Assembly: GCA_963597615.1 (NCBI GenBank)
Contig: CAVBQS010000010.1
Coordinates: 124,001-188,000 of the forward strand
Length of the DNA stretch: 64,000 nucleotides
Direction: 5' to 3'
Source: CAKRJP01 sp963597615
GTDB taxonomy: Bacteria > Bacillota > Clostridia > Lachnospirales > Lachnospiraceae
The notes beneath the pieces are model-generated. The model did no database searches. It was not told where the DNA came from and saw only the letters and a list, made by a program, of their open reading frames with translations. Position 1 is the first letter of the stretch. Every line of letters starts with the position of its first letter. Positions 52,680 to 61,142 of the stretch are shown piece after piece. The position numbers were made by a program, and so were the translations under genes.

Positions 52680-55427
52680 TTATCTTGGAACTTCCACCAT
52701 CTTGAATGCTTCTACAATATCTAACTCCTTCACATCATTGAAGTTTTCAAATACAAAACCGCACTCATATCCAGCTTTTACTTCCTTTACATCATCCTTA
52801 AATCTTCTAAGAGATGCCAGGCCTCCCTCAAATACTACCACGCCGTCACGAGTGATACGTACAGAGCAGTCTCTCTCAAAGAGACCATCTAAGACATAAG
52901 ATCCAGCAATAGTTCCAACACCGGAAGCCTTAAAGAGCTGGCGTACTTCTGCATGTCCCAATACTTTCTCCTCAAAGATTGGATCAAGCATACCCTTCAT
53001 AGCAGCTTCCACATCTTCAATCGCCTGGTAGATAACTCTGTAGAGACGTACATCTACTCCCTCTCTATCAGCAGTATCCTTAGCCACTGCATCTGGTCTA
53101 ACGTTAAATCCGATGATAATTGCATTGGATGCAGATGCAAGAGAAACGTCAGATTCATTAATGGCACCAACACCACCGTGAATTACCTTAACTACAACCT
53201 CTTCATTGGAAAGCTTCAGTAAGCTCTGTTTTACTGCTTCTACAGAACCCTGAACGTCTGCCTTAACTACAATGTTCAGTTCTTTTAAGTTTCCTTCCTG
53301 GATTCGATCAAAGAGGTCATCCAGTGAAAGCTTACTCTTAGTATCTTCCAGAAGTTTCACCTTGTTTTGTGCAATAAAGGTATCTGCAAAGTTTCTTGCT
53401 TCTTTTTCATTTGCACAGCCTACAAAGACTTCACCTGCATTTGGAACATCATCCAGACCAAGAATCTCAACTGGTGTAGAAGGTCCTGCCTCTTTTACAC
53501 GTCTTCCCTTATCGTCCATCATGGCTCTTACCTTACCATGGGCAGATCCTGCCGCAATAGAATCACCAACACGGAGGGTTCCTTTTTGTACCAAGACAGT
53601 AGCAACAGGTCCTCTTCCCTTGTCAAGCTGTGCCTCCAAAACAAGACCTCTTGCTCGACGATTTGGGTTAGCCTTAAGCTCCATAACCTCTGCAGTAAGA
53701 AGAACCATTTCAAGAAGCTCTTCCAAACCTTCTCCGGTCTTTGCTGATACTGGTACAAAAATAGTAGATCCGCCCCAATCCTCAGGAATCAACTCATACT
53801 CAGTCATTTCCTGTTTAACACGCTCAATATTAGCACTTGGCTTATCCATCTTGTTTACAGCTACGATAATCTCAACGCCAGCTGCCTTGGCATGGTTAAT
53901 AGCCTCTACTGTCTGTGGCATTACACCATCATCAGCAGCAACAACCAAGATTGCGATATCTGTAGAACTTGCACCACGCATACGCATAGCAGTAAAGGCT
54001 TCATGTCCTGGTGTATCAAGGAAGGTAATGGTCTCATCCTTTACCTTTACAACAGAAGCACCAATATGCTGGGTAATACCCCCGGCCTCTCCACCGATTA
54101 CATCAGTATGGCGAATAGCATCCAAAAGGGAAGTTTTACCGTGGTCAACATGTCCCATAACACATACAACCGGCGGACGTTTCTTCATCTTCTTAACGTC
54201 CTCTTCTTCCTCTTTTAGAAGTTCTTCAATAACATCTACCACTTCTTCCTTTTCGCAAAGGATCTCAAATTCCATAGCAATTTCTTCCGCAGTCTCGTAG
54301 TTAATCTCCTGATTAACAGTTACGATCTTGCCCTGCATAAAGAGTTTCTTTACGATAACAGAAGGCACTACCTTCATCTTATCTGCCAACTCCTTAATAG
54401 TAAGAACTTCAGGAATTACGATAGACTTAATTTCCTCTTCCACCTTCTGCTGCTTTTGCTGTGGCTTCTGCATCTGTGGCTTGTCATTTTTCTTCTTTCC
54501 CTTGTTCATCTGCTCATCTTCGTGATCTCTGCGATAATCTTTTTTCTTATTATGAGCTTCATTTGCCTTACGCTTATTGTTCTGAGGTTTCTGCTGGCCA
54601 TCTACCACTGGTGCTGGAGCTGCCCCTCTGCGGTCATTATTTCTGCGATCGTTGTTTCTATCTCCACGGTCATTTCTATCTCCGCGGTTATTGTTTCTAG
54701 AATCCCCGCGGTCATTTCTATCCCCACGGTTATTATTTCTGAAATCGCCGCGGTCATTTCTATCCCCGCGATTATTGTTTCTAGAATCTCCACGGTCATT
54801 TCTGTCTCCGCGGTTATTGTTTCTAAAGTCTCCCCTGTCGTTTCTTCCCCTATTGTTATTTCTATCAAAACGCTCAGAGTTTGAAGCCTTAGGAGCTTCT
54901 GCAGACTTTGGTGCAGTCTTGGTCTCTGCTGACTTTACTGGTAACTCTTCAGTTGCCTTTACAGGAGCCTCCACTGGCTTTTCTACAACTTCCACTGGCT
55001 TAACTGGAGTCTCTACAGCCTTAGCTACTGGCTTAACCTCTGGCTGCTTTGCTGGCTCTGCCGCTTTTGCCGGTACCACCTTCTTAGACGGACGACCATT
55101 ATTTACCTCCATAGGTTTTCCCTGATGACGGGAAGCCCGTCCACCAGTAGCAGCCTGGGGTCTTCCATTTGCCGGTCTTCTTCCCTGCTGTTTGCCCTGC
55201 TTGGTATTTTGAGGACGGAAGACACGTACTACATTTTTCTTTTTAGGAGCCGCCTCTCCCTTAGAGTCTTCCCCTTTCTTAAAAGCTGCTCGAATACTTC
55301 CTGCAGTCTCTTCATCCACACCACTTGCGTGGGTTGCCTGTATATTTTTATCTCCTAAGAACTTTACAATGGCGCTACTTTCAATTCCAAGTTCTTTGGC
55401 AAGATCATGTACAATAATCTTTGACAT
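52680..55427 (-). CDS. infB: Translation initiation factor IF-2
   Basis: It brings fMet-tRNA to the 30S subunit. The 915-residue protein has an N-terminal IF2N domain (IIVHDLAKELGIESSAIVKF), a long Pro/Lys/Glu then Arg/Asn/Gly/Asp-rich linker with 14-residue repeats, a second IF2N-like domain near 345, the GTPase (GHVDHGKTSLLDAIR, DTPGHEAFTAMR, VNKMDKPSANIER) and domains 2-4. The start is ATG at 55427, 9 bases after GAGGAGG. Confidence 0.97.
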   Translation of the reverse strand: MSKIIVHDLAKELGIESSAIVKFLGDKNIQATHASGVDEETAGSIRAAFKKGEDSKGEAAPKKKNVVRVFRPQNTKQGKQQGRRPANGRPQAATGGRASRHQGKPMEVNNGRPSKKVVPAKAAEPAKQPEVKPVAKAVETPVKPVEVVEKPVEAPVKATEELPVKSAETKTAPKSAEAPKASNSERFDRNNNRGRNDRGDFRNNNRGDRNDRGDSRNNNRGDRNDRGDFRNNNRGDRNDRGDSRNNNRGDRNDRGDRNNDRRNNDRRGAAPAPVVDGQQKPQNNKRKANEAHNKKKDYRRDHEDEQMNKGKKKNDKPQMQKPQQKQQKVEEEIKSIVIPEVLTIKELADKMKVVPSVIVKKLFMQGKIVTVNQEINYETAEEIAMEFEILCEKEEVVDVIEELLKEEEEDVKKMKKRPPVVCVMGHVDHGKTSLLDAIRHTDVIGGEAGGITQHIGASVVKVKDETITFLDTPGHEAFTAMRMRGASSTDIAILVVAADDGVMPQTVEAINHAKAAGVEIIVAVNKMDKPSANIERVKQEMTEYELIPEDWGGSTIFVPVSAKTGEGLEELLEMVLLTAEVMELKANPNRRARGLVLEAQLDKGRGPVATVLVQKGTLRVGDSIAAGSAHGKVRAMMDDKGRRVKEAGPSTPVEILGLDDVPNAGEVFVGCANEKEARNFADTFIAQNKVKLLEDTKSKLSLDDLFDRIQEGNLKELNIVVKADVQGSVEAVKQSLLKLSNEEVVVKVIHGGVGAINESDVSLASASNAIIIGFNVRPDAVAKDTADREGVDVRLYRVIYQAIEDVEAAMKGMLDPIFEEKVLGHAEVRQLFKASGVGTIAGSYVLDGLFERDCSVRITRDGVVVFEGGLASLRRFKDDVKEVKAGYECGFVFENFNDVKELDIVEAFKMVEVPR
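54657..54824. repeat. 42-bp tandem repeats inside infB
   Basis: Four copies of a 42-bp unit encode RNNNRGDRNDRGD plus alternating Ser or Phe, so the true period is partly 84 bp. Degenerate copies flank it on both sides (54627-54863). Confidence 0.9.
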
Positions 55428-55455
55428 TAACAACTACCTCCTCTATGCAATCTCA

Positions 55456-55764
55456 TTACTCACGATTCATCTGTTTTATGATTCCTTTTGCAAATCCTTC
55501 ATCTGTCACTGCTAAGGATGCCCTAAATTCTTTCCCCATGGCATGTCCTAAGGACAGCTTATCTCCATAGAAATAAATGGGCACATGATAGAATTCACAC
55601 ATATTCCGAAACATTTTCTTTGTATTATTCGAAGCATCCTCTGCCACCAATACCAGAAAAGCTTTTCCACTTTTTATTTCCTTCTCAGTACAAAACTCAC
55701 CACTGGCAGTTTTTCCTGCCTTGGTGGCCATACCGATCAGGGATAAAATCTTATTTTGCTTCAA
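55456..55764 (-). CDS. L7Ae-like RNA-binding protein YlxQ
   Basis: A 102-residue protein of the L7Ae/L30e/YlxQ fold: KILSLIGMATKAGKTASGEF, FLVLVAEDASNNTKKMFRN and AVTDEGFAKGI. YlxQ probably binds kink-turn RNA. The likely start is TTG at 55764, with AAGGAG 10 bases upstream inside ylxR; the frame's earlier ATG has no site. It overlaps ylxR by 14 bases. Confidence 0.88.
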   Translation of the reverse strand: MKQNKILSLIGMATKAGKTASGEFCTEKEIKSGKAFLVLVAEDASNNTKKMFRNMCEFYHVPIYFYGDKLSLGHAMGKEFRASLAVTDEGFAKGIIKQMNRE

Positions 55765-56029
55765 GTGCTTCCATCTCCTTTTCCAGTGTCTCATATACTT
55801 CTGTTGGGATGGTCTGGCTAAAAGAGCGCTCAAGTCCATGACTTTTTATTGCCTTTACAAGGCACTCTCTTTTGGGACAAAGGTAGGCGCCTCTGCCGTT
55901 TTTCTTGCCTGTGGCATCTAATTCAAACTTTCCTTCCTGGTCCCTAATGATTCGAATCATTTCCTTCTTACTTTTCATTTCCTGACAACCTACGCATTTA
56001 CGCATAGGAATTTTCTTTGTCACACCCAA
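55751..56029 (-). CDS. YlxR-family RNA-binding protein
   Basis: A 92-residue protein of the YlxR (RnpM) family: KIPMRKCVGCQEMKSKKEMI with the Cys pair, and GRGAYLCPKRECLVKAIK. YlxR/RnpM has been linked to RNase P in Bacillus. The start is TTG or GTG; TTG at 56029 has AAGGAG 10 bases upstream. It lies between nusA and ylxQ. Confidence 0.9.
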   Translation of the reverse strand: MGVTKKIPMRKCVGCQEMKSKKEMIRIIRDQEGKFELDATGKKNGRGAYLCPKRECLVKAIKSHGLERSFSQTIPTEVYETLEKEMEALEAK

Positions 56030-56049
56030 CTTCTTATCACTCCTTGAGA

Positions 56050-57303
56050 TTAAACTTCCTGAAAGACTGCTTCTTCTGTCTCTTCATCAGGCTCATCTGC
56101 AGTTTCTTCTGCCGCTTCTTCCACAGAAGCATCTGCCTCATCCTGATACTCAAGGGAGGAGTCTTCTGCTTCCATATCATCCTCATAGTAGTCTTCAGAC
56201 TCATCATAATACTCTTCTTCGTACACACCCTCGCTGTAGCTTGCATAATCCTCTGGAAGTTCTCCTGAGGCAATGGCCTGGGTCTCGCTCTTAATATCAA
56301 TCTTGTATCCGGTAAGTCTTGCAGCGAGTCTTGCGTTCTGACCTTCCTTACCAATAGCCAGAGACAACTGGTTGTCTGGCACGATTACACTGGCAGTCTT
56401 GTCATCCGGATCAGCCAGCACGGAAATAACCTTTGCCGGGCTTAAAGCATTCTCCACTAAGATTCCCGGGTTGTCACTCCAGTTAATAATATCAATCTTC
56501 TCTCCACGAAGTTCCTGAACGATAGCATTAACTCTAGCTCCCTGCATACCTACACAAGATCCTACTGGATCTACATCTGGATCATTAGACCAAACAGCAA
56601 TCTTACTTCTGCTTCCTGCTTCTCTTGCAATTCCCTTTACTTCTACAACACCGTCCTGAATCTCAGTAACCTCTGCCTCAAAGAGACGCTTTACAAGATT
56701 TGGGTGGGTACGGGAGATTACAACTCTAGGTCCCTTGGTATGGTCTTCTACATTTACAATATATAATTTAATACGATCTGTTGGCTCAAACTTTTCTGTT
56801 TTTACCTGCTCATTTTCTCTAAGAAGGGCATCGGTCTTTCCGATATTGACACTAATGTTCTTTCCAACATAGCGCTGTACCACACCGGTAACAATGTCTC
56901 CTTCTTTCTCATAATACTGGTTATAAACAACCTTTCTTTCTTCCTCACGAATCTTCTGCAAAATCTGGTTCTTTGCATTCTGAGTCGCGATACGTCCAAA
57001 GGATTTTGACTCTACCGGAATCTGAACAATATCTCCAAGCTCAAAGCTACTGTCAATCTCTCTTGCATCTTCTAAACTGATCTGTTCTACCTTGTCTTCT
57101 ACTTCCTCTACCACAACCTTCTCTGCAAAAAGTTTGTAATCGCAGGTGTCATAGTCCATAACCACCTTAATATTGTCATTCTTACCAAAATGGTTTTTAC
57201 AGGCATCCATAAGGGATTTCTCAATAGATTCCAAAATAGATCTCTTAGGAATCTCTCTCTCCTTTTCAAGGACATTTAACGCTTCTAATAATTCTGTATT
57301 CAT
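56050..57303 (-). CDS. nusA: Transcription termination/antitermination factor NusA
   Basis: A 417-residue factor with an N-terminal RNA polymerase-binding domain, an S1 domain (GDIVTGVVQRYVGKNISVNI), two KH domains (DPVGSCVGMQGARVNAIVQE, LAIGKEGQNARLAARLTGYK) and an acidic Glu/Asp-rich tail of about 60 residues. It lies 15 bases after rimP. The acidic tail is longer than in Bacillus NusA. Confidence 0.97.
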   Translation of the reverse strand: MNTELLEALNVLEKEREIPKRSILESIEKSLMDACKNHFGKNDNIKVVMDYDTCDYKLFAEKVVVEEVEDKVEQISLEDAREIDSSFELGDIVQIPVESKSFGRIATQNAKNQILQKIREEERKVVYNQYYEKEGDIVTGVVQRYVGKNISVNIGKTDALLRENEQVKTEKFEPTDRIKLYIVNVEDHTKGPRVVISRTHPNLVKRLFEAEVTEIQDGVVEVKGIAREAGSRSKIAVWSNDPDVDPVGSCVGMQGARVNAIVQELRGEKIDIINWSDNPGILVENALSPAKVISVLADPDDKTASVIVPDNQLSLAIGKEGQNARLAARLTGYKIDIKSETQAIASGELPEDYASYSEGVYEEEYYDESEDYYEDDMEAEDSSLEYQDEADASVEEAAEETADEPDEETEEAVFQEV

Positions 57304-57317
57304 GATTTACCTCCTGA

Positions 57318-57782
57318 TTAGAAATCAAATGCAAGACGAATAAGGGCAATCTCGCTCTTGTCAAAAACTCTTTCTGTTTCATCTTCTTCTATAGTAACGG
57401 TATTGTCATCATAAGCTTTTAAAATACCGGTAAATTCTTTTCTCTTTTCAACCATGCGGTAGGTGCGGACCTCCACAAGTTCTCCAAGACTTCTCTTAAA
57501 ATCTTTTTCTTTTTTTAAAGGTCTACCAAGACCCGGAGAGCTTACTTCCAAAATGTAGGCATCCTCTACATAATCCTTTTCATCTAACAAATCGGACAGT
57601 CTGCGGCTTACTAACTCGCAGTCATTTACTGAAATTCCTCCCGGTTTATCAATGTAGGCTCTTAAATACCAGTTACCGCCTTCTTTTACGTACTCAACAT
57701 CCACCAGCTCAAAGCCGTTCTCTTCCATAATGGGAAGCAGTAACTCTTCCGTCTTTTGTTCGTAGATTTCTCTCTTTGACAA
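57318..57782 (-). CDS. rimP: Ribosome maturation factor RimP
   Basis: A 154-residue protein for 30S assembly: FELVDVEYVKEGGNWYLRAY, LEVSSPGLGRPLKKEKDFKR, and IRLAFDF at the end. The start is taken as TTG at 57782, 9 bases after AGGAGG; the ATG at 57812 is 5' of that site, without its own. It is first in the nusA-infB operon. Confidence 0.93.
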   Translation of the reverse strand: MSKREIYEQKTEELLLPIMEENGFELVDVEYVKEGGNWYLRAYIDKPGGISVNDCELVSRRLSDLLDEKDYVEDAYILEVSSPGLGRPLKKEKDFKRSLGELVEVRTYRMVEKRKEFTGILKAYDDNTVTIEEDETERVFDKSEIALIRLAFDF

Positions 57783-57814
57783 AGTATCTCTCCTCCTAAT
57801 TTTTTCCAACAAAG

Positions 57815-57839
57815 AAGAGTGGACATATTGCCCACTCTT
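57815..57839 (-). promoter_or_regulatory. Attenuator-like hairpin in the nusA operon leader
   Basis: An 11-bp stem with a 3-base loop (57815-57825 with 57829-57839, one G-U) is followed by a weak U-rich stretch on the minus strand. It lies between the operon promoter and the rimP ribosome binding site. NusA-dependent attenuation is the natural hypothesis. Confidence 0.6.
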
Positions 57840-57867
57840 TTCGCCGATTTCTATGTAACTTTTCTCA

Positions 57868-57896
57868 AGTATAGCACCTTGTCCCTGCTAAATCAA
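57868..57896 (-). promoter_or_regulatory. Promoter of rimP-nusA-infB operon
   Basis: On the minus strand TTGATT (57891-57896), 17 bases, TATACT (57868-57873). The -35 overlaps the nudC stop codon. Confidence 0.8.
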
Positions 57897-58795
57897 GGGT
57901 TTTCCCGAAAAAACTCTTGATTTATGGTGCCATCCTTGAATTTCATGATCATCTCATTGGTAAGGCTACAGTCCTCATCCTCCACTGTAATCTCTCCTCT
58001 GTCAAACCATGCGGCCATGGATAGCTCCTCTTTGTCCAAGGTAATGGCTTCCTCACCGTCTAGTTCACAGTAGTATCCCACCAAAAGAGTATCGCTAAAG
58101 GACCAGGGCTGACACTTATAGTAGGTGACATTCTTTACCTTCAGTCCCACTTCCTCCATAACCTCTCTGGCAACGGTCTCTTCTAAGGTTTCTCCGATTT
58201 CTGTAAATCCTGCTAGGAGGGCATATCTTGTGTAACTTCTGCCATTGTACTTAGACATTAAAATCTTATCCCCGTGGGTTACTCCCACAATTACTGCGGG
58301 ACAGATTTTTGGAAATTCCATCTGACCACAATTTGGACAGTGCATCATCCGCTCCTGTTCATCATGTTCCATAGGGGAGCCACATTTTCCGCAGAACTTT
58401 CTGGATTTATACCACTGGTAGAGCTGCCAGGCTGTGACTCCTGCAAAACTTAAATATTTGGGTTCCTGCTCTCTGATACTGCGGATATCCTTCCACTTAT
58501 ATCCTTCCAAAGGAGAGTCTTCTCCCTCAGATTCTTCCAGCATTTTTTCTATCTGCTTGCACAAATAGTATCCCACTCCATCAATTTCAAAAAGATAAAT
58601 GCATTTTTCATAGAGGTCTTCTTGATCCAAAAGCTCCAGCTCTTCCATCATTTTGAATTTAGGAAAATGAATCTGCTGATCTTTAAAATTTACCAGCAGC
58701 TTACGCCCGTCATAACACATAAGGTAATCTTCTTTTTTAGGTTTTCTAGGCCTATATTCATTATGATACTTATGAGGTGCAATATCCTGAATCAT
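57893..58795 (-). CDS. nudC: NAD-type Nudix pyrophosphatase NudC
   Basis: A 300-residue Nudix hydrolase that cleaves NADH and removes NAD caps from RNA in E. coli. A zinc ribbon (CGKCGSPMEHDEQE, then CPNCG) is followed by the Nudix box GFTEIGETLEETVAREVMEE and the NudC-type QPWSFSDTLLVGY. It is between the parC gene and the rimP promoter. Confidence 0.95.
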   Translation of the reverse strand: MIQDIAPHKYHNEYRPRKPKKEDYLMCYDGRKLLVNFKDQQIHFPKFKMMEELELLDQEDLYEKCIYLFEIDGVGYYLCKQIEKMLEESEGEDSPLEGYKWKDIRSIREQEPKYLSFAGVTAWQLYQWYKSRKFCGKCGSPMEHDEQERMMHCPNCGQMEFPKICPAVIVGVTHGDKILMSKYNGRSYTRYALLAGFTEIGETLEETVAREVMEEVGLKVKNVTYYKCQPWSFSDTLLVGYYCELDGEEAITLDKEELSMAAWFDRGEITVEDEDCSLTNEMIMKFKDGTINQEFFRENP

Positions 58796-58823
58796 GCTTG
58801 TAATTCTCCTTTAAATCTTACTT

Positions 58824-61064
58824 TTATCCCCGGCTTTTGGTTCCTGCCCCGTCCCTTTTTGCTAGCTTTAAGCGATTCAAATAAACGGTTTTTTCTCCGA
58901 CTTTTTCTATAGCTTCCCTTCCTTCTTCAAAAAGATAAACTGTCTCCAGCTCATCTTTTCCTTTCAGCTTCATACCTCGAACCCCTATAGCCGTTTTTTT
59001 CTTTTCCGGCACTTCAAAAGCTGGAAAGCGCAGGAAATATCCATCCTTACTTCTAAGGACCACCTGCTGGTTTTCTGTAATCACTTGGACACTTATCACT
59101 TCATCCTCTTCAGCAAGCTTTGTGGCAGCCACTGTTTTTTTGGAAACCATAAATTCCTTTCCTTCCACCTTTTTTATCATGGCTGTCTTGGTGGCAAAGA
59201 TAAATTTAGCAAATCTTAACTGGTCTTCATCGCAAATATAAACAATGGTTTCCTGGGTGCTATCAAAATTGCTGACATTATCCACCGGCATTCCCTTGTC
59301 TCTAAATTTACCATAAGGAAGATCTAAAACCTTTACCTGGTGCATTTTCCCTGTGTTGGTGAAAATGCAAAGCTTTCCGGTATTTAAACACCGCACCATA
59401 TATTTATTTTCCCCATCTGCTGCTTCCTTATTCCTCTCATAGGTAGCCACATCCACCGTCTTTGCATAGCCAAAGCGGTCCATTAAGAAGACTACTTCCT
59501 GCTCTTCTATTTTCTTTTCCTCAAAAATTGCCTCTTCAGCATTCTCAATCAAGGTGCGACGGTCTCTTCTGTACTCTTTCTTTATCTCATCTAGGTCTTC
59601 CATAATAACTGCTGCCATGGAATCATAGTTATTTAAAATATCCTCATACCGCTCAATCTTTTTTAAGGTTTCCTCATGCTCTTTCATGAGAGCCTCAATT
59701 TCCAAACCAATCAAACGGTAGAGCCGCATCTCCAAAATAGCCGTAGCCTGACGATCTGTAAAACGCAACATGGCTGCCATTTTCTTGGATCTGGGGGACT
59801 TGAATTTAATATTGTCTGTCACTCCAGATACCAGACAGGCTTTGGCTTCCTGAATGGAAGAGCTACCTCTTAAAATCTCTATGATCAGGTCAATCACATC
59901 ACAGGCCTGGATCAAACCTTCCTGGATCTCTTTTTTATCCTGCTCTTTTTTTAGAAGGGTCTGATACTTTCTTGTAGCCAGTTCAAACCGGAAATCCACA
60001 TGGTGCTCAATAATCTTTTTAAGGCCCATGGTCTCCGGTCTTCCCTCTGCCACAGCCAGCATATTAACGCCAAAAGTATCCTCTAGACGGGTCTTTTTAT
60101 AGAGCATGTTTTTTAAATTCTCTACATCTGCTCCTTTTTTTAGATCCAGCACAATGCGGATGCCTTCCTTAGAAGACATATTGGAAATGTCCACAATATC
60201 TGTGGTCTTTTTAGTCTCCACCAGCTGATAAACATCATTTAAAAATTTTGCAATACCGGCACCAATCATAGTGTAAGGAATCTCTGTAATTACCAGCCGC
60301 TTTTTGCCCCCTTTTCCTTCCTCCACCTCTACTTTTCCGCGGATCTTTATTTTTCCACTTCCACTTTCGTAGATACTTAGAAGGTCGTCCTTATTTACTA
60401 CAATTCCTCCTGTAGGAAAGTCCGGTCCCTTAATGTATTTCATCAATTGCTTGGTAGAAATCTGGTTATTTTTCATATAGGCTTTCACCCCATCCACTAC
60501 CTCTGCCAGGTTGTGGGTTGGGATGCTGGTTGCCATACCTACGGCGATTCCCTCTGCCCCATTTACCAAAAGGTTGGGAATCCGCACCGGAAGCACCACC
60601 GGCTCCTTCTCTGTCTCATCGAAGTTTGGCATAAAATCTACTACATTCTTATCCAGGTCAGCCAAATATACTTCCTGGGTAAGCTTTGATAATCTGGCCT
60701 CTGTATATCGCATAGCAGCAGCTCCGTCTCCTTCTATGGAGCCAAAGTTTCCGTGACCATCCACCAAGATCATGCCCTTTTTAAATTCCTGGGCCATAAC
60801 CACCAAGGCATCGTAAATGGAACTGTCTCCATGGGGATGGTATTTACCCATGGTATCTCCAACGATACGGGCGCATTTTCTATAAGGCTTGTCATAGCGT
60901 ATTCCAAGCTCATACATATCATAGAGTGTTCGTCTTTGCACCGGCTTTAATCCATCCCGAACGTCCGGCAAGGCTCTGGACACAATTACACTCATAGCGT
61001 AATCAATATATGATTTTTTCATGACATCAGAATACTCTGTTCTGATAATCTGTGAATCCTGCAT
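58824..61064 (-). CDS. parC: Type II topoisomerase subunit A (ParC-like)
   Basis: The 746-residue protein has the catalytic Tyr in GAAAMRYTEARL, the quinolone region CARIVGDTMGKYHPHGDSSI, and an N-terminal MSVIVSRALPDVRDGLKPVQ. The C-terminal domain is shorter than GyrA and has no clear GyrA box (QRRGGKG), so topoisomerase IV is more likely than gyrase. parE is directly upstream, in line with a parE-parC operon. Confidence 0.88.
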   Translation of the reverse strand: MQDSQIIRTEYSDVMKKSYIDYAMSVIVSRALPDVRDGLKPVQRRTLYDMYELGIRYDKPYRKCARIVGDTMGKYHPHGDSSIYDALVVMAQEFKKGMILVDGHGNFGSIEGDGAAAMRYTEARLSKLTQEVYLADLDKNVVDFMPNFDETEKEPVVLPVRIPNLLVNGAEGIAVGMATSIPTHNLAEVVDGVKAYMKNNQISTKQLMKYIKGPDFPTGGIVVNKDDLLSIYESGSGKIKIRGKVEVEEGKGGKKRLVITEIPYTMIGAGIAKFLNDVYQLVETKKTTDIVDISNMSSKEGIRIVLDLKKGADVENLKNMLYKKTRLEDTFGVNMLAVAEGRPETMGLKKIIEHHVDFRFELATRKYQTLLKKEQDKKEIQEGLIQACDVIDLIIEILRGSSSIQEAKACLVSGVTDNIKFKSPRSKKMAAMLRFTDRQATAILEMRLYRLIGLEIEALMKEHEETLKKIERYEDILNNYDSMAAVIMEDLDEIKKEYRRDRRTLIENAEEAIFEEKKIEEQEVVFLMDRFGYAKTVDVATYERNKEAADGENKYMVRCLNTGKLCIFTNTGKMHQVKVLDLPYGKFRDKGMPVDNVSNFDSTQETIVYICDEDQLRFAKFIFATKTAMIKKVEGKEFMVSKKTVAATKLAEEDEVISVQVITENQQVVLRSKDGYFLRFPAFEVPEKKKTAIGVRGMKLKGKDELETVYLFEEGREAIEKVGEKTVYLNRLKLAKRDGAGTKSRG

Positions 61065-61142
61065 ATTTTTAAATTCTCCTATTTTGCAAAGCTCCTAAGC
61101 TTCTATATGATTCTTTTCCTTCTGACTGTCAAGTCTAAACCC

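Noticed and set aside
53272..54300. A 342-residue open frame on the plus strand
   Set aside because: It lies fully antisense to infB, is Ser-rich as a mirror of the infB reading frame, and has no ribosome binding site or family similarity.
54627..54863. Regular repeats that resemble a CRISPR array
   Set aside because: The repeats are in frame in infB with no unique spacers; they encode RNNNRGDRNDRGD units.
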